64,000 nucleotides of DNA from Rubrivivax sp. (GCA_016719535.1 JADJYX010000013.1:1-64000); one strand, 5' to 3'; shown: positions 19,412 through 27,807, numbered from the stretch's first letter. Program-made: numbers and translations. The notes: generated by a model from the letters alone, not told the origin.

Positions 19412-19422
19412 GGCGTGGCTCC

Positions 19423-19956
19423 TTACTTCTTCTTCGTCTCTTTGAGCACCACGCGCTCTTCGGCGTAGCGAATGCCCTTGCCCTTGTAGGGCTCGGGCGG
19501 ACGGAAGGCGCGGACTTCAGCCGCCACCTGGCCGACGACCTGGCGGTCGGGGCCCGAGATGACGATCTCGGTCTGCGTCGGCGTTGCCACCTTGATGCCG
19601 GCCGGCATGTCCTTCACCACGGGGTGAGAGAAGCCGATCTGCAGATTGAGCTTCTGACCCTGGGCCTGAGCACGAAAACCCACGCCGACCAGCGTCAGCT
19701 TGCGCTCGAAACCCTTGCCCACGCCGTTGACCATGTTGGCCACCAGTGCGCGCATCGTGCCGCTCATCGCATCGGCTTCGGCGGATTCATTGGCGGGCAC
19801 GAACGTCAGCGTCGCACCGTCCTTCTTGACCGACACCAGGGCCGACAGCGCACGCGACAGCGTGCCGTTGCCGCCCTTGACGGTGATCTGATCAGCCGTG
19901 ATCGCCACGTCCACACCTTGCGGGACGGCGATCGGCATCTTTCCTACGCGGGACAT
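19423..19956 (-). CDS. rplF: 50S ribosomal protein L6
   Basis: L6, 177 residues, sits near the factor-binding centre of the large subunit. It has the duplicated L6 fold and the C-terminal motif FRPPEPYKGKGIRYAEERVV. It starts MSRVGKMPIAVPQGVDVAIT, the family N-terminus. It is 13 bases downstream of rpsH in the spc cluster. Confidence 0.96.
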   Translation of the reverse strand: MSRVGKMPIAVPQGVDVAITADQITVKGGNGTLSRALSALVSVKKDGATLTFVPANESAEADAMSGTMRALVANMVNGVGKGFERKLTLVGVGFRAQAQGQKLNLQIGFSHPVVKDMPAGIKVATPTQTEIVISGPDRQVVGQVAAEVRAFRPPEPYKGKGIRYAEERVVLKETKKK

Positions 19957-19969
19957 TGCTCAGCCTCCC

Positions 19970-20365
19970 TTATGCGACGTAGCAGAGGACTTCGCCGCCG
20001 ACACCGGTCTGGCGCGCCTTGCGGTCGGTCATCACGCCCTTGGGCGTGGTCACGATCGCCACACCGAGGCCGTTCATGACCTGGGGGATGGAATCGCGGC
20101 CCTTGTAGACGCGCAGACCGGGTCGACTTACACGCTCGATGCGCTCGATGACCGGGCGTCCGGCGTAATATTTCAGCGCGATTTCGAGTTCGCTCTTGCC
20201 GGCGTCGCTGCGCACGCTGAAACCGTCGATGTAGCCCTCGTCCTTCAGGACCTGGGCGATCGCGATCTTCACCTTGGACGACGGCATCGTCACGACCGCC
20301 TTGTCGACGCTTTGCGCATTGCGGATGCGCGTCAGCATGTCGGCGATGGGATCACTCATGCTCAT
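19970..20365 (-). CDS. rpsH: 30S ribosomal protein S8
   Basis: S8, 131 residues, is a primary 16S rRNA binder and in E. coli the translational repressor of the spc operon. It begins MSMSDPIADMLTRIRNAQSV and contains SRPGLRVYKGRDSIPQVMNG, with the usual end GVGGEVLCYVA. The rpsN-rpsH gap is 28 bases. Any repressor site near rplX or rplE was not identified. Confidence 0.96.
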   Translation of the reverse strand: MSMSDPIADMLTRIRNAQSVDKAVVTMPSSKVKIAIAQVLKDEGYIDGFSVRSDAGKSELEIALKYYAGRPVIERIERVSRPGLRVYKGRDSIPQVMNGLGVAIVTTPKGVMTDRKARQTGVGGEVLCYVA

Positions 20366-20393
20366 GGGGTATCTCCTGCGTTCGTCGCCGATG

Positions 20394-20699
20394 TCACCAG
20401 CTGGCCTTGGTCATGCCCGGGATGTCGCCCTTGAAGGCAAGCTCCCGGATCTTGTTGCGGCCGAGCCCGAACATGCGGAACGTGCCGCGGGCGCGACCGG
20501 TCAGCGCGCAACGGTTGCGCAGACGGGTCGGATTGGCATTGCGAGGCAGCTTCTGCAGTTCCAGCCGGGCGGCATAGCGCTCGTCGTCGGACCGCTTGGC
20601 GTCGTCGATGACCGCCTTCAGTTCGGCATATTTCTTGGCGTACTGGGCAACCAGCTTCTCGCGCTTGGCTTCACGCTGCTTGAGGGAGAGTTTGGCCAT
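20394..20699 (-). CDS. rpsN: 30S ribosomal protein S14 (zinc-free type)
   Basis: S14, 101 residues, is the long zinc-independent form, as only one cysteine is present (RNRCALTGRARGTFRMFGLG). The ATG at 20697-20699 gives the normal N-terminus MAKLSLKQREAKREKLVAQY; the longer frame upstream runs into rplE and is not used. It lies between rplE and rpsH. Confidence 0.95.
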   Translation of the reverse strand: MAKLSLKQREAKREKLVAQYAKKYAELKAVIDDAKRSDDERYAARLELQKLPRNANPTRLRNRCALTGRARGTFRMFGLGRNKIRELAFKGDIPGMTKASW

Positions 20700-20707
20700 G
20701 GTGTGCC

Positions 20708-21271
20708 TCAGTTCTTGAACGGAAAGCGGAACGCGGTGAGGAGCGCCTTGCACTCGTCGTCGGTCTTCGCGCTGGTCGTGATGCTGATGTTCATGCCGCG
20801 GATCGCGTCGATCTTGTCGTACTCGATCTCGGGAAAGATGATCTGTTCCTTGACGCCGATGTTGTAGTTGCCACGGCCATCGAAGGCGCGCCCCGAGATG
20901 CCGCGGAAGTCGCGCACGCGCGGCAGCGCCACGGTGACGAAGCGGTCCAGGAATTCGTACATGCGCACGCCACGCAGCGTGACCATGCAGCCGATGGGCA
21001 CGCTGTCGCGGATCTTGAAGCCGGCGATGGCCTTCTTCGACTTGGTGACCACGGGCTTCTGGCCGGCGATCTTGGTCAGGTCGCCGACAGCGTGCTCCAT
21101 GACCTTCTTGTCGGATACCGCCTCGCTCACACCCATGTTGAGCGTGATCTTCTCCAGGCGCGGCACCTGCATCGTCGACTTGTAGCCGAACTTGGCCATC
21201 AATTCGGGGACGATCTTCTCGCGGTAGACCTGTTGCAGGCGGGCCTGCGCGGTCGCTTGTTGCTGAGCCAT
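20708..21271 (-). CDS. rplE: 50S ribosomal protein L5
   Basis: L5, 187 residues, binds 5S rRNA and touches P-site tRNA from the central protuberance. It carries VPRLEKITLNMGVSEAVSDK, DSVPIGCMVTLRGVRMYEFL and the end DDECKALLTAFRFPFKN. The ATG at 21269-21271 is preferred over one five codons earlier because it has a GAGGG ribosome-binding site at the right spacing. It lies eight bases before rpsN. Confidence 0.95.
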   Translation of the reverse strand: MAQQQATAQARLQQVYREKIVPELMAKFGYKSTMQVPRLEKITLNMGVSEAVSDKKVMEHAVGDLTKIAGQKPVVTKSKKAIAGFKIRDSVPIGCMVTLRGVRMYEFLDRFVTVALPRVRDFRGISGRAFDGRGNYNIGVKEQIIFPEIEYDKIDAIRGMNISITTSAKTDDECKALLTAFRFPFKN

Positions 21272-21282
21272 GGTCGCTGCCC

Positions 21283-21600
21283 TCAAACCTTGATTTCTTC
21301 GCCGCTGGACTTGTAGACGCGCACCTTCTTGCCGCCGTCGATCAGCTTGACGCCGACGCGATCGGCCTTGCCGGCAGCCGCGTTCCAGATCGCGACGTTC
21401 GATTGGTGGATGGGCATGGTCTTGTCGATGACGCCGCCGGTGGTGCCCTTCATCGGGTTCGGCTTGACGTGCTTCTTGACGACGTTGACGCCCTCGACGA
21501 CGACATGGTCCTCGTCGACGCGGCTGGTCACGGTGCCGCGCTTGCCCTTGTCACGGCCGGCGAGCACGATGACATGGTCGCCCTTGCGAATCTTGTTCAT
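21283..21600 (-). CDS. rplX: 50S ribosomal protein L24
   Basis: L24, 105 residues, is an early assembly initiator of the large subunit. The KOW motif GDHVIVLAGRDKGKRGTVTS is at the N-terminus, followed by VEGVNVVKKHVKPNPMKGTT. It lies 34 bases after rplN and 11 bases before rplE. Length and order are normal. Confidence 0.95.
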   Translation of the reverse strand: MNKIRKGDHVIVLAGRDKGKRGTVTSRVDEDHVVVEGVNVVKKHVKPNPMKGTTGGVIDKTMPIHQSNVAIWNAAAGKADRVGVKLIDGGKKVRVYKSSGEEIKV

Positions 21601-21634
21601 GGTCGGTCCTTGCGGTCGGTTTGGCCGGTGTGCT

Positions 21635-22003
21635 TCAGAGCACTTCCGGCGCCAGCGACACGATCTTCATGAAGCGCTCGGTGCGCAGCTCTCGCGTCAC
21701 CGGGCCGAAGATGCGGGTGCCGATGGGCTCGAGCTTGGCGTTCAGCAGCACGGCGGCGTTGCCGTCGAACTTGACCAGCGAGCCGTCCTGGCGACGCACG
21801 CCCTTGGCGGTGCGCACGACGACGGCACTGTAGACCTCGCCCTTCTTGACGCGGCCACGGGGCGCAGCTTCCTTGATGCTGACCTTGATGACATCACCGA
21901 TGCCGGCATAGCGGCGCTTCGAGCCACCGAGCACCTTGATGCACATGACGGACTTCGCGCCCGTGTTGTCGGCGACGTCGAGTCGCGATTGCATTTGGAT
22001 CAT
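21635..22003 (-). CDS. rplN: 50S ribosomal protein L14
   Basis: L14, 122 residues, is part of the intersubunit bridge. It begins MIQMQSRLDVADNTGAKSVM and ends RFMKIVSLAPEVL, as in other bacteria. It is normally preceded directly by rpsQ; here a peroxiredoxin gene and a 198-base gap lie between. A separate start of transcription for the rplN part of the cluster is therefore possible. Confidence 0.96.
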   Translation of the reverse strand: MIQMQSRLDVADNTGAKSVMCIKVLGGSKRRYAGIGDVIKVSIKEAAPRGRVKKGEVYSAVVVRTAKGVRRQDGSLVKFDGNAAVLLNAKLEPIGTRIFGPVTRELRTERFMKIVSLAPEVL

Positions 22004-22166
22004 GGTTCATTCCCAACTTGTACCGATCGGCTTCACACCGTATCGGTCAGTCTTGGGCCCCTTGGTCGGGTCGAGCGGGTTGGCGGGAACTGGTCGTTCG
22101 CTGCGTTTGGCGACGTGAAGAACCACGCCACCGCAAGCGAAGCCGCAGATTATGCGGGATCTTCCA

Positions 22167-22185
22167 GAGCCCCGTCAAGGGGCTC
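22167..22185 (-). other. hairpin between peroxiredoxin gene and rplN
   Basis: GAGCCCC (22167-22173) pairs with GGGGCTC (22179-22185) around a five-base loop, 17 bases after the peroxiredoxin stop. No T tract follows on the minus strand, so at most it slows or processes the transcript. Confidence 0.45.
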
Positions 22186-22201
22186 GGGATATACGGCGCT
22201 G

Positions 22202-22717
22202 TCAGCCTTTCAGTGCCCTGGCCTGGGCCAGCATCGTATCGGCGTCGCTGACTTCGAATTTGCCGGGCGCCTCGACATTGATCGTCTTCACCACGCCGTC
22301 GACCACCAAGGCGGAATAGCGGTTCGAGCGCAGGCCCATGCCGCGGGCGGTCAGGTCCAGCGTCAGACCGGTGGCCTGCGTCCAGGCCGCACTGCCGTCG
22401 GCCATCATGCGCACCTTGCCCGCTGTCTTCTGGTCACGCCCCCAGGCGCCCATCACGAAGGCGTCGTTGACCGACACGCACCAGATCTCGTCGACACCCG
22501 CGGCCTTCAGGGCGTCGGCTTTCTCGACATAGCCTGGCACATGCTTGGCCGAGCAGGTGGGTGTGTAGGCGCCGGGCAGCGCGAAGAGGGCGATGGTCTT
22601 GCCCGCAGTCGACTTTTCGACCTCGAACGAATTCGGACCGATGGCACAGCCGTTGCCCTCGACCTCGATGAATTCCTGCAGGCTGCCTGCGGGCAGCTTG
22701 TCTCCGACCTTCAACAT
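22202..22717 (-). CDS. peroxiredoxin, Prx5/AhpE-like (thioredoxin-fold peroxidase)
   Basis: This 171-residue enzyme should reduce hydrogen peroxide and organic peroxides using a thiol donor. The peroxidatic cysteine is Cys55 in LPGAYTPTCSAKHVPGY, the PxxxTxxC motif of the Prx5 group. Two more cysteines (Cys24, Cys80) are present. A conserved arginine-containing segment lies near GLRSNRYSALVVDG. The start at 22715-22717 has GAAGGGA upstream. It sits between rpsQ and rplN in the same orientation, with wide gaps on both sides (114 and 198 bases), inside what is usually an unbroken ribosomal operon. Confidence 0.88.
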   Translation of the reverse strand: MLKVGDKLPAGSLQEFIEVEGNGCAIGPNSFEVEKSTAGKTIALFALPGAYTPTCSAKHVPGYVEKADALKAAGVDEIWCVSVNDAFVMGAWGRDQKTAGKVRMMADGSAAWTQATGLTLDLTARGMGLRSNRYSALVVDGVVKTINVEAPGKFEVSDADTMLAQARALKG

Positions 22718-22831
22718 GGTGTGAATCCCTTCGTATTGGAAGTCGACCGCCGCAAATGCAACGGCCGGCGCTGCAGTATCCAGCGTCCGGCCGTGGCATG
22801 CAGGGGCCCGCGCAGGTGCCCCTGCGGGAAG

Positions 22832-23113
22832 TCAGACCAGTTTGGCCTTCTCGACCAGGCGGGTCACGACCCAGGACTTGGTCTTGCTGATGGGGCGGCC
22901 TTCGGCGATCTCGACCATGTCGCCCAGCTTGTATTCGCCCTTCTCGTCGTGCGCGTGGTACTTGCGCGAACGGGCGACGATCTTGCCGTACAGCTCATGC
23001 GCGGTGCGCCGCTCGATGAGCACGGTGACGGTCTTGGCGCGCTTGTCGCTGACGACGCGACCGACCAGCGTGCGGGTGTTCTTCACGGCAGCTTCGCTCC
23101 TCGTGTCCGTCAT
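22832..23113 (-). CDS. rpsQ: 30S ribosomal protein S17
   Basis: S17, 93 residues, is a primary 16S rRNA binder with an OB fold. The body reads LVGRVVSDKRAKTVTVLIER and ends SKTKSWVVTRLVEKAKLV. Its ATG overlaps the rpmC stop (ATGA). The N-terminus carries about ten extra residues (TDTRSEAAVKNT) compared with E. coli, common in Burkholderiales. Confidence 0.95.
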   Translation of the reverse strand: MTDTRSEAAVKNTRTLVGRVVSDKRAKTVTVLIERRTAHELYGKIVARSRKYHAHDEKGEYKLGDMVEIAEGRPISKTKSWVVTRLVEKAKLV

Positions 23114-23307
23114 TTGGCAGCCCTCTTCTTTTCCGCCAGGATGGTCTTGGCGCGCGCGATGTCGCGGCGCGTCTTTCCCAGCTGCGAATTGTTGGCCAAG
23201 GCCTGCGTGGCCTTCTGCATGCGCAGGCCGAAGTGGGCCTTCAGGAGATCGCCGATCTCCTTCTCGAGCGCCGCCACGTCCTTGGTGCGCAGTTCGGATG
23301 CTTTCAT
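23110..23307 (-). CDS. rpmC: 50S ribosomal protein L29
   Basis: L29, 65 residues, is a two-helix protein near the peptide exit tunnel. It reads MKASELRTKDVAALEKEIGD, then contains NNSQLGKTRRDIARAKTIL. It is 15 bases after rplP and coupled to rpsQ by a four-base overlap. It is ordinary. Confidence 0.95.
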   Translation of the reverse strand: MKASELRTKDVAALEKEIGDLLKAHFGLRMQKATQALANNSQLGKTRRDIARAKTILAEKKRAAK

Positions 23308-23322
23308 GGTGCCTTGCTCCGG

Positions 23323-23739
23323 TCAGGCGCCGACCTGGCGCGCGACGAAGGTCGTGCGCAGGGGCAGCTTGGCTGCGGCCAGCGTGAACGCCTCGCGCGC
23401 CAGTTGCTCGGGCACGCCGTTGATCTCATAGAGCACCTTGCCGGGCACGATTTCGGCCACGTAGTACTCCGGGTTGCCCTTGCCGTTGCCCATGCGCACC
23501 TCGGCCGGCTTCTGCGAAATCGGCTTGTCAGGGAAGATGCGGATGAAGATCCGGCCACCGCGCTTGATGTGACGCGAGATCGCGCGGCGGGCCGCCTCGA
23601 TCTGGCGCGCGGTGATGCGGCCACGCTCGGTGGCCTTGAGGCCGAAATCGCCGAACGACACATTGGCACCGCGCGTGGCGATGCCGGTATTGCGGCCCTT
23701 TTGTTCCTTGCGGAACTTGCGACGTGCGGGTTGCAGCAT
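23323..23739 (-). CDS. rplP: 50S ribosomal protein L16
   Basis: L16, 138 residues, shapes the A-site tRNA channel. It starts MLQPARRKFRKEQKGRNTGI and contains TARQIEAARRAISRHIKRGG. The ATG at 23737-23739 is chosen because AGGAG lies seven bases upstream; the ATG two codons earlier overlaps the rpsC stop and is too close to that site. It directly follows rpsC. Confidence 0.95.
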   Translation of the reverse strand: MLQPARRKFRKEQKGRNTGIATRGANVSFGDFGLKATERGRITARQIEAARRAISRHIKRGGRIFIRIFPDKPISQKPAEVRMGNGKGNPEYYVAEIVPGKVLYEINGVPEQLAREAFTLAAAKLPLRTTFVARQVGA

Positions 23740-23741
23740 CG

Positions 23742-24617
23742 TCATTCTCCTTTGGTCTCGCCGCCCGCCGGTGGGGCGGCGCGGCGAACACGCTTGACGG
23801 CCGGGCCGGGGCCCTTGGCGACGTCGCCAGCCGGGGCTGCGACTGGCGCACCGCCCTCGGGACGCGGCCCGCGGTCGCCACCAGGTCGGCCACGGCCGGC
23901 GCCCGGACGGTCGCCTCCGGGGCGCGGGCCACGGCGCTGGCGACGGTCGTCCTCGCCTTCGGTCTTTGCTATCGCGGGCGCCTCGCCATTGGCCAGGCGG
24001 TCACCACGGTAGACCCAGACCTTGACGCCGATGACGCCGTAGGTGGTCTTGGCTTCGGAGAAGCCGTAATCGATGTCGGCCTTGAGGGTGTGCAATGGCA
24101 CACGGCCTTCGCGGTACCACTCGCAGCGGGCGATCTCGATGCCATTCAGGCGACCCGACGACATGATCTTGATGCCCAGGGCGCCCAGGCGCATGGCGTT
24201 CTGCATCGCGCGCTTCATCGCGCGGCGGAACATGATGCGCTTCTCGAGCTGCTGGGTGATCGAGTCGGCAATCAGCTGGGCATCGATCTCGGGCTTGCGC
24301 ACCTCTTCGATGTTGACGGCGACCGGAACACCCAGGCGGCGGCCGAGTTCGGCCTTCAGGTTCTCGATGTCCTCGCCCTTCTTGCCGATCACCACGCCCG
24401 GGCGTGCCGAGAAAATGGTGATGCGGGCATTCTTGGCCGGACGCTCGATGAGGATGCGCGAGACAGCGGCATTCTTCAGCTTGGTCTTGAGGTAGTCACG
24501 CACCTGCAGGTCTTCGGCCAGCATGCCGGCGAAGTTGCGATTGGTGGCGAACCAGCGAGAAGCCCAGGCGCGCGTGACCGAGAGGCGGAAGCCGGTCGGA
24601 TGGATTTTTTGTCCCAT
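23742..24617 (-). CDS. rpsC: 30S ribosomal protein S3 with extended C-terminus
   Basis: S3, 291 residues, forms part of the mRNA entry channel and its helicase. The KH domain is near residues 40-110 (VVIGKKGEDIENLKAELGRR) and the S3 C-terminal domain near 120-210. After about residue 215 comes a tail of roughly 75 residues that is low in complexity and rich in Gly, Arg, Pro and Ala (GPRPGGDRPGAGRGRPGGDR). E. coli S3 is 233 residues; such tails occur in Burkholderiales. It lies between rplV and rplP. Confidence 0.95.
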   Translation of the reverse strand: MGQKIHPTGFRLSVTRAWASRWFATNRNFAGMLAEDLQVRDYLKTKLKNAAVSRILIERPAKNARITIFSARPGVVIGKKGEDIENLKAELGRRLGVPVAVNIEEVRKPEIDAQLIADSITQQLEKRIMFRRAMKRAMQNAMRLGALGIKIMSSGRLNGIEIARCEWYREGRVPLHTLKADIDYGFSEAKTTYGVIGVKVWVYRGDRLANGEAPAIAKTEGEDDRRQRRGPRPGGDRPGAGRGRPGGDRGPRPEGGAPVAAPAGDVAKGPGPAVKRVRRAAPPAGGETKGE

Positions 24618-24633
24618 GTTTCTTCCCAGCTCC

Positions 24634-24969
24634 TCAGTTGCCGACCGTCACGAAGATGTGGCAGGTGGGCTTGCTGATGCGGTTGCCGCGACCCTTGGCC
24701 CGCGCCGAGAAACGCTTCAGCGTGGCGCCTTGCTCGACGTAGATCGACGTCACCTTGAGTTCGTCGATGTCCGCGCCGTCGTTGTGCTCGGCATTGGCCA
24801 CCGCGGATTCGACCGCCTTCTTGATGATGAGGGCGGCCTTCTTGGGCGTGAACGTGAGGATGTTCAAGGCCTGGTCGACCTTCTTGCCGCGGATCATGTC
24901 GGCCACCAGCCGACCCTTGTCGACCGACAGGCGCACGCCGCGAACACTGGCTTTGGTTTCGGTTGCCAT
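24634..24969 (-). CDS. rplV: 50S ribosomal protein L22
   Basis: L22, 111 residues, lines the peptide exit tunnel with a long beta hairpin; macrolide resistance can map there. It contains LSVDKGRLVADMIRGKKVDQ and the hairpin end RAKGRGNRISKPTCHIFVTV. No unusual insertion is seen in the hairpin. It lies between rpsS and rpsC. Confidence 0.95.
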   Translation of the reverse strand: MATETKASVRGVRLSVDKGRLVADMIRGKKVDQALNILTFTPKKAALIIKKAVESAVANAEHNDGADIDELKVTSIYVEQGATLKRFSARAKGRGNRISKPTCHIFVTVGN

Positions 24970-24981
24970 GTAGCGCGCCCC

Positions 24982-25257
24982 TTACTTCTTGGCTTTCTTG
25001 TCCGCCGGGTGACCCTTGAACAAGCGGGTCAGGGCGAACTCGCCGAGCTTGTGACCGACCATCTGGTCGGTCACGTACACGGGCACATGCTGCTTGCCGT
25101 TGTGCACGGCCACCGTCAGGCCGATGAACTCGGGCAGGATGGTGGAGCGACGCGACCAGGTCTTGATCGGCTTCTTGTCCTTGATGGCGGAGGCCTTCTC
25201 GACCTTGGCCATCAGGTGGTGGTCCACGAAGGGACCCTTCTTCAGTGAACGTGCCAT
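24982..25257 (-). CDS. rpsS: 30S ribosomal protein S19
   Basis: S19, 91 residues, sits with S13 on the small-subunit head. It reads MARSLKKGPFVDHHLMAKVE and contains RSTILPEFIGLTVAVHNGKQ. It lies 10 bases after rplB and 12 before rplV. It is ordinary. Confidence 0.95.
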   Translation of the reverse strand: MARSLKKGPFVDHHLMAKVEKASAIKDKKPIKTWSRRSTILPEFIGLTVAVHNGKQHVPVYVTDQMVGHKLGEFALTRLFKGHPADKKAKK

Positions 25258-25267
25258 TCTCTAGGCC

Positions 25268-26092
25268 TCACTTCTTGCGGCGCGAGACGATCATCGTCTG
25301 CGTGCGCTTGTTGCTGCGCGTGCGATAGCCCTTGGTCAGCGTATTCCACGGCGACACCTGCGGCTTGCCTTCCCCGGTCTTGCCCTCGCCGCCACCGTGC
25401 GGGTGGTCGACCGGGTTCATGGCGGTGCCGCGCACGGTCGGGCGAATGCCCTTCCACCGAATGGCCCCCGCCTTGCCGTACTGGCGCAGGTTGTGCTCTT
25501 CGTTGCTGACCTCGCCGATGGTGGCGCGGCAGTCGATGTGGATCTTGCGAACCTCCCCCGAGCGCAGGCGGATCTGCGCGTAGATGCCTTCACGCGCCAT
25601 CAGCGTCACCGCGGCCCCGGCCGAACGTGCAATCTGCGCCCCCTTGCCGGGCAGCATCTCGACGCAATGAATGGTCGAGCCGACCGGGATGTTGCGGATG
25701 GGCAGCGTGTTGCCGGCCTTGATCGGCGCCTCGGCGCCCGACATCAGCGTGGCGCCGGCCTCGACACCGCGCGGCGCGATGATGTAGCGGCGCTCGCCGT
25801 CGGCGTAGCACAGCAGTGCGATGTGAGCGGTGCGGTTGGGGTCGTACTCGATGCGCTCGACCTTCGCCGGCACGCCGTCCTTGTTGCGGCGGAAATCGAC
25901 CACGCGGTAATGGTGCTTGTGACCACCGCCCTTGTGGCGCATCGTGATGTGGCCGTTGTTGTTGCGGCCGGCATTCTGCATCTGGGGCTCGAGCAGCGAG
26001 GCTTCGGGCTTGCCCTTGTGCAGGTGCTTGTGCACCACCTTCACCACGGCACGGCGGCCCGGCGACGTGGGTTTGACCTTGACGACAGCCAT
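25268..26092 (-). CDS. rplB: 50S ribosomal protein L2
   Basis: L2, 274 residues, is needed for subunit joining and peptidyl transferase activity. The conserved C-terminal loop NPVDHPHGGGEGKTGEGKP, with the histidine important for peptidyl transfer, is intact. The start overlaps the rplW stop by one base (TAATG), which suggests coupled translation. Length is normal. Confidence 0.96.
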   Translation of the reverse strand: MAVVKVKPTSPGRRAVVKVVHKHLHKGKPEASLLEPQMQNAGRNNNGHITMRHKGGGHKHHYRVVDFRRNKDGVPAKVERIEYDPNRTAHIALLCYADGERRYIIAPRGVEAGATLMSGAEAPIKAGNTLPIRNIPVGSTIHCVEMLPGKGAQIARSAGAAVTLMAREGIYAQIRLRSGEVRKIHIDCRATIGEVSNEEHNLRQYGKAGAIRWKGIRPTVRGTAMNPVDHPHGGGEGKTGEGKPQVSPWNTLTKGYRTRSNKRTQTMIVSRRKK

Positions 26093-26409
26093 TACGCGGC
26101 CTCCCCGGAGAAGTTGAGCTCCTGACCGGGCTTGAGCGACACATACGCCTTCTTGACGTGGTCGCGGCGGCCGATCGAACGGCCGAAGCGCTTGGTCTTG
26201 CCCTTCTGGTTGACGGTCTGCACCGACTCGACCTCGACCTTGAACATCAGCTCGACCGCGGCCTTGATCTCGGGCTTGGTGGCGTTGCGCAGCACCTTGA
26301 ACAGGACCTGGTTCTGCTTGTCGGCGATGCGGGTGGCCTTCTCGGAGATGATCGGCGCGACGAGCACGGTGGCCAGGCGGCCTTCGTCGAACTTCTGGAT
26401 GGCGCTCAT
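26092..26409 (-). CDS. rplW: 50S ribosomal protein L23
   Basis: L23, 105 residues, is the docking site for trigger factor and SRP at the tunnel exit. It begins MSAIQKFDEGRLATVLVAPI and contains SEKATRIADKQNQVLFKV. The ATG at 26407-26409 overlaps the rplD stop (ATGA); the longer open frame inside rplD is not used. It is followed by rplB with a one-base overlap. Confidence 0.95.
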   Translation of the reverse strand: MSAIQKFDEGRLATVLVAPIISEKATRIADKQNQVLFKVLRNATKPEIKAAVELMFKVEVESVQTVNQKGKTKRFGRSIGRRDHVKKAYVSLKPGQELNFSGEAA

Positions 26410-27026
26410 GCGTACATCTCCTTGAGCTTGTCGATCGCGCCCTTGGTCACCAGCACCTTCTTGAAGAAGACGAGCGACAGCGGATCGGCATAACGCGGCT
26501 CGACCACCAGCACGTTGGACAGGTTGCGCGAGGCCAGCGCCAGGTTGTCGTCGATCTGGTCGGCGATGACCATCACCGAATCCAGGCCCATGGCCTTGAT
26601 CTTGGCGGCCAGCAGCTTGGTCTTGGGGGCCTCGACGCCGATGGAGTCGATCACCGCCAGGCGGCCGTCGCGGGCCAGCTGCGAGAGGATCGACGCCATG
26701 CCGGCGCGGTACATCTTCTTGTTGACCTTCTGGGAGAAGTTCTCGTCCGGGCGGTTCGGGAAGATGCGACCACCGCCCCGCCACAGCGGCGAGCTGGTCA
26801 TGCCGGCGCGGGCACGGCCGGTGCCCTTCTGGCGGAACGGCTTCTTGGTGCTGTGCTTGACCTCACCGCGGTCGAGCTGCGCACGCGTGCCCTGTCGTGC
26901 ATTCGCCTGGAAGGCGACGACGACCTGGTGGACCAGGGCTTCGTTGTAATCGCGGGCGAAGACGGTGTCCGGCGCGTCGACCTTGGCGGTGGCCTGGCCT
27001 TGTTCGTTGAGGAGCTCCAGTTGCAT
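26406..27026 (-). CDS. rplD: 50S ribosomal protein L4
   Basis: L4, 206 residues, reaches into the exit tunnel and in E. coli represses the S10 operon. The tunnel loop holds KPFRQKGTGRARAGMTSSPL and WRGGGRIFPNRPDENFSQKV. The ATG at 27024-27026 is used; an in-frame TTG two codons earlier overlaps the rplC stop and is less likely. An S10 leader of the E. coli type was not recognised, so L4 control is not shown. Confidence 0.95.
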   Translation of the reverse strand: MQLELLNEQGQATAKVDAPDTVFARDYNEALVHQVVVAFQANARQGTRAQLDRGEVKHSTKKPFRQKGTGRARAGMTSSPLWRGGGRIFPNRPDENFSQKVNKKMYRAGMASILSQLARDGRLAVIDSIGVEAPKTKLLAAKIKAMGLDSVMVIADQIDDNLALASRNLSNVLVVEPRYADPLSLVFFKKVLVTKGAIDKLKEMYA

Positions 27027-27028
27027 GC

Positions 27029-27697
27029 TCAAGCTCCCTTCTTGACCTTGACCTTGATGGCCGGGCGCACGACCACATGGCCGTTCTTCGACCCCGGCAC
27101 CGCACCGCGCACCAGCAGCAGCGAACGGGCTTCGTCCACGCGCACGATGTCGAGGTTCTGCGTCGTGACCGTCTCGTCACCCATGTGACCGGTCATCTTC
27201 TTGCCCGGAAAGACGCGCCCCGGGTCCTGCGCCATCGAGATCGAGCCCGGCACGTTGTGCGAGCGGCTGTTGCCGTGCGACGCGCGTTGCGAGCTGAAGT
27301 TGTGGCGCTTGATGGTGCCCGCGAAACCCTTGCCGATCGAGGTGCCCTGCACGTCGACCTTCTGTCCCGCGGCGAACAGGCCCACCGGGAGGGTGGCCCC
27401 CGCCTTGTACTGACCGACGATCTCGGCGCTGACGCGGAATTCCTTCAGCACTTCGCCGGCCTCGACACCGGCCTTGGCCAGGTGCCCGGCCTCGGGCTTG
27501 TTGACGCGCGACGCCTTGCGCGCGCCAAACGCCACTTGCAGGGCGTTGTAGCCGTCGGTCTCTTCGGTCTTGACCTGGGTGACGCGGTTGTTGGACACGT
27601 CGAGCACGGTCACGGGGATGGCGTCGCCGTCGTCCGTGAAGATGCGCATCATGCCCACCTTGCGGCCCAGCAAACCGAGGTTTTCGCTCAGACTCAT
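27029..27697 (-). CDS. rplC: 50S ribosomal protein L3
   Basis: L3, 222 residues, is an assembly initiator near the peptidyl transferase centre. The central extension contains FSSQRASHGNSRSHNVPGSI and then SMAQDPGRVFPGKKMTGHMG, including the glutamine that is methylated in other proteobacteria. It starts MSLSENLGLLGRKVGMMRIF. The 165-base gap from rpsJ holds two strong hairpins, which is unusual inside this operon. Confidence 0.96.
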   Translation of the reverse strand: MSLSENLGLLGRKVGMMRIFTDDGDAIPVTVLDVSNNRVTQVKTEETDGYNALQVAFGARKASRVNKPEAGHLAKAGVEAGEVLKEFRVSAEIVGQYKAGATLPVGLFAAGQKVDVQGTSIGKGFAGTIKRHNFSSQRASHGNSRSHNVPGSISMAQDPGRVFPGKKMTGHMGDETVTTQNLDIVRVDEARSLLLVRGAVPGSKNGHVVVRPAIKVKVKKGA

Positions 27698-27773
27698 GGT
27701 GCATCTCCAGCGCCCACACCCACGGAGGGGACGCCTTGTTTCACGATCCCGACATCGATTGGCCGGGGTGATT

Positions 27774-27803
27774 GCGGCAACCGGCCGTGAGGCCGGTTGC
27801 CGC
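27774..27803 (-). other. 13-bp perfect hairpin in the rpsJ-rplC gap
   Basis: GCGGCAACCGGCC (27774-27786) pairs with GGCCGGTTGCCGC (27791-27803) around GTGA. It has no T tract on the minus strand. With the next hairpin it separates rpsJ from rplC, and may be an attenuator or a processing site. Confidence 0.55.
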
Positions 27804-27807
27804 GGGC

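Noticed and set aside
24975..25260. Ribosomal protein shadows on the plus strand (His/Leu-rich frames) as novel proteins
   Set aside because: They follow exactly the complement of conserved genes and have no independent signals.
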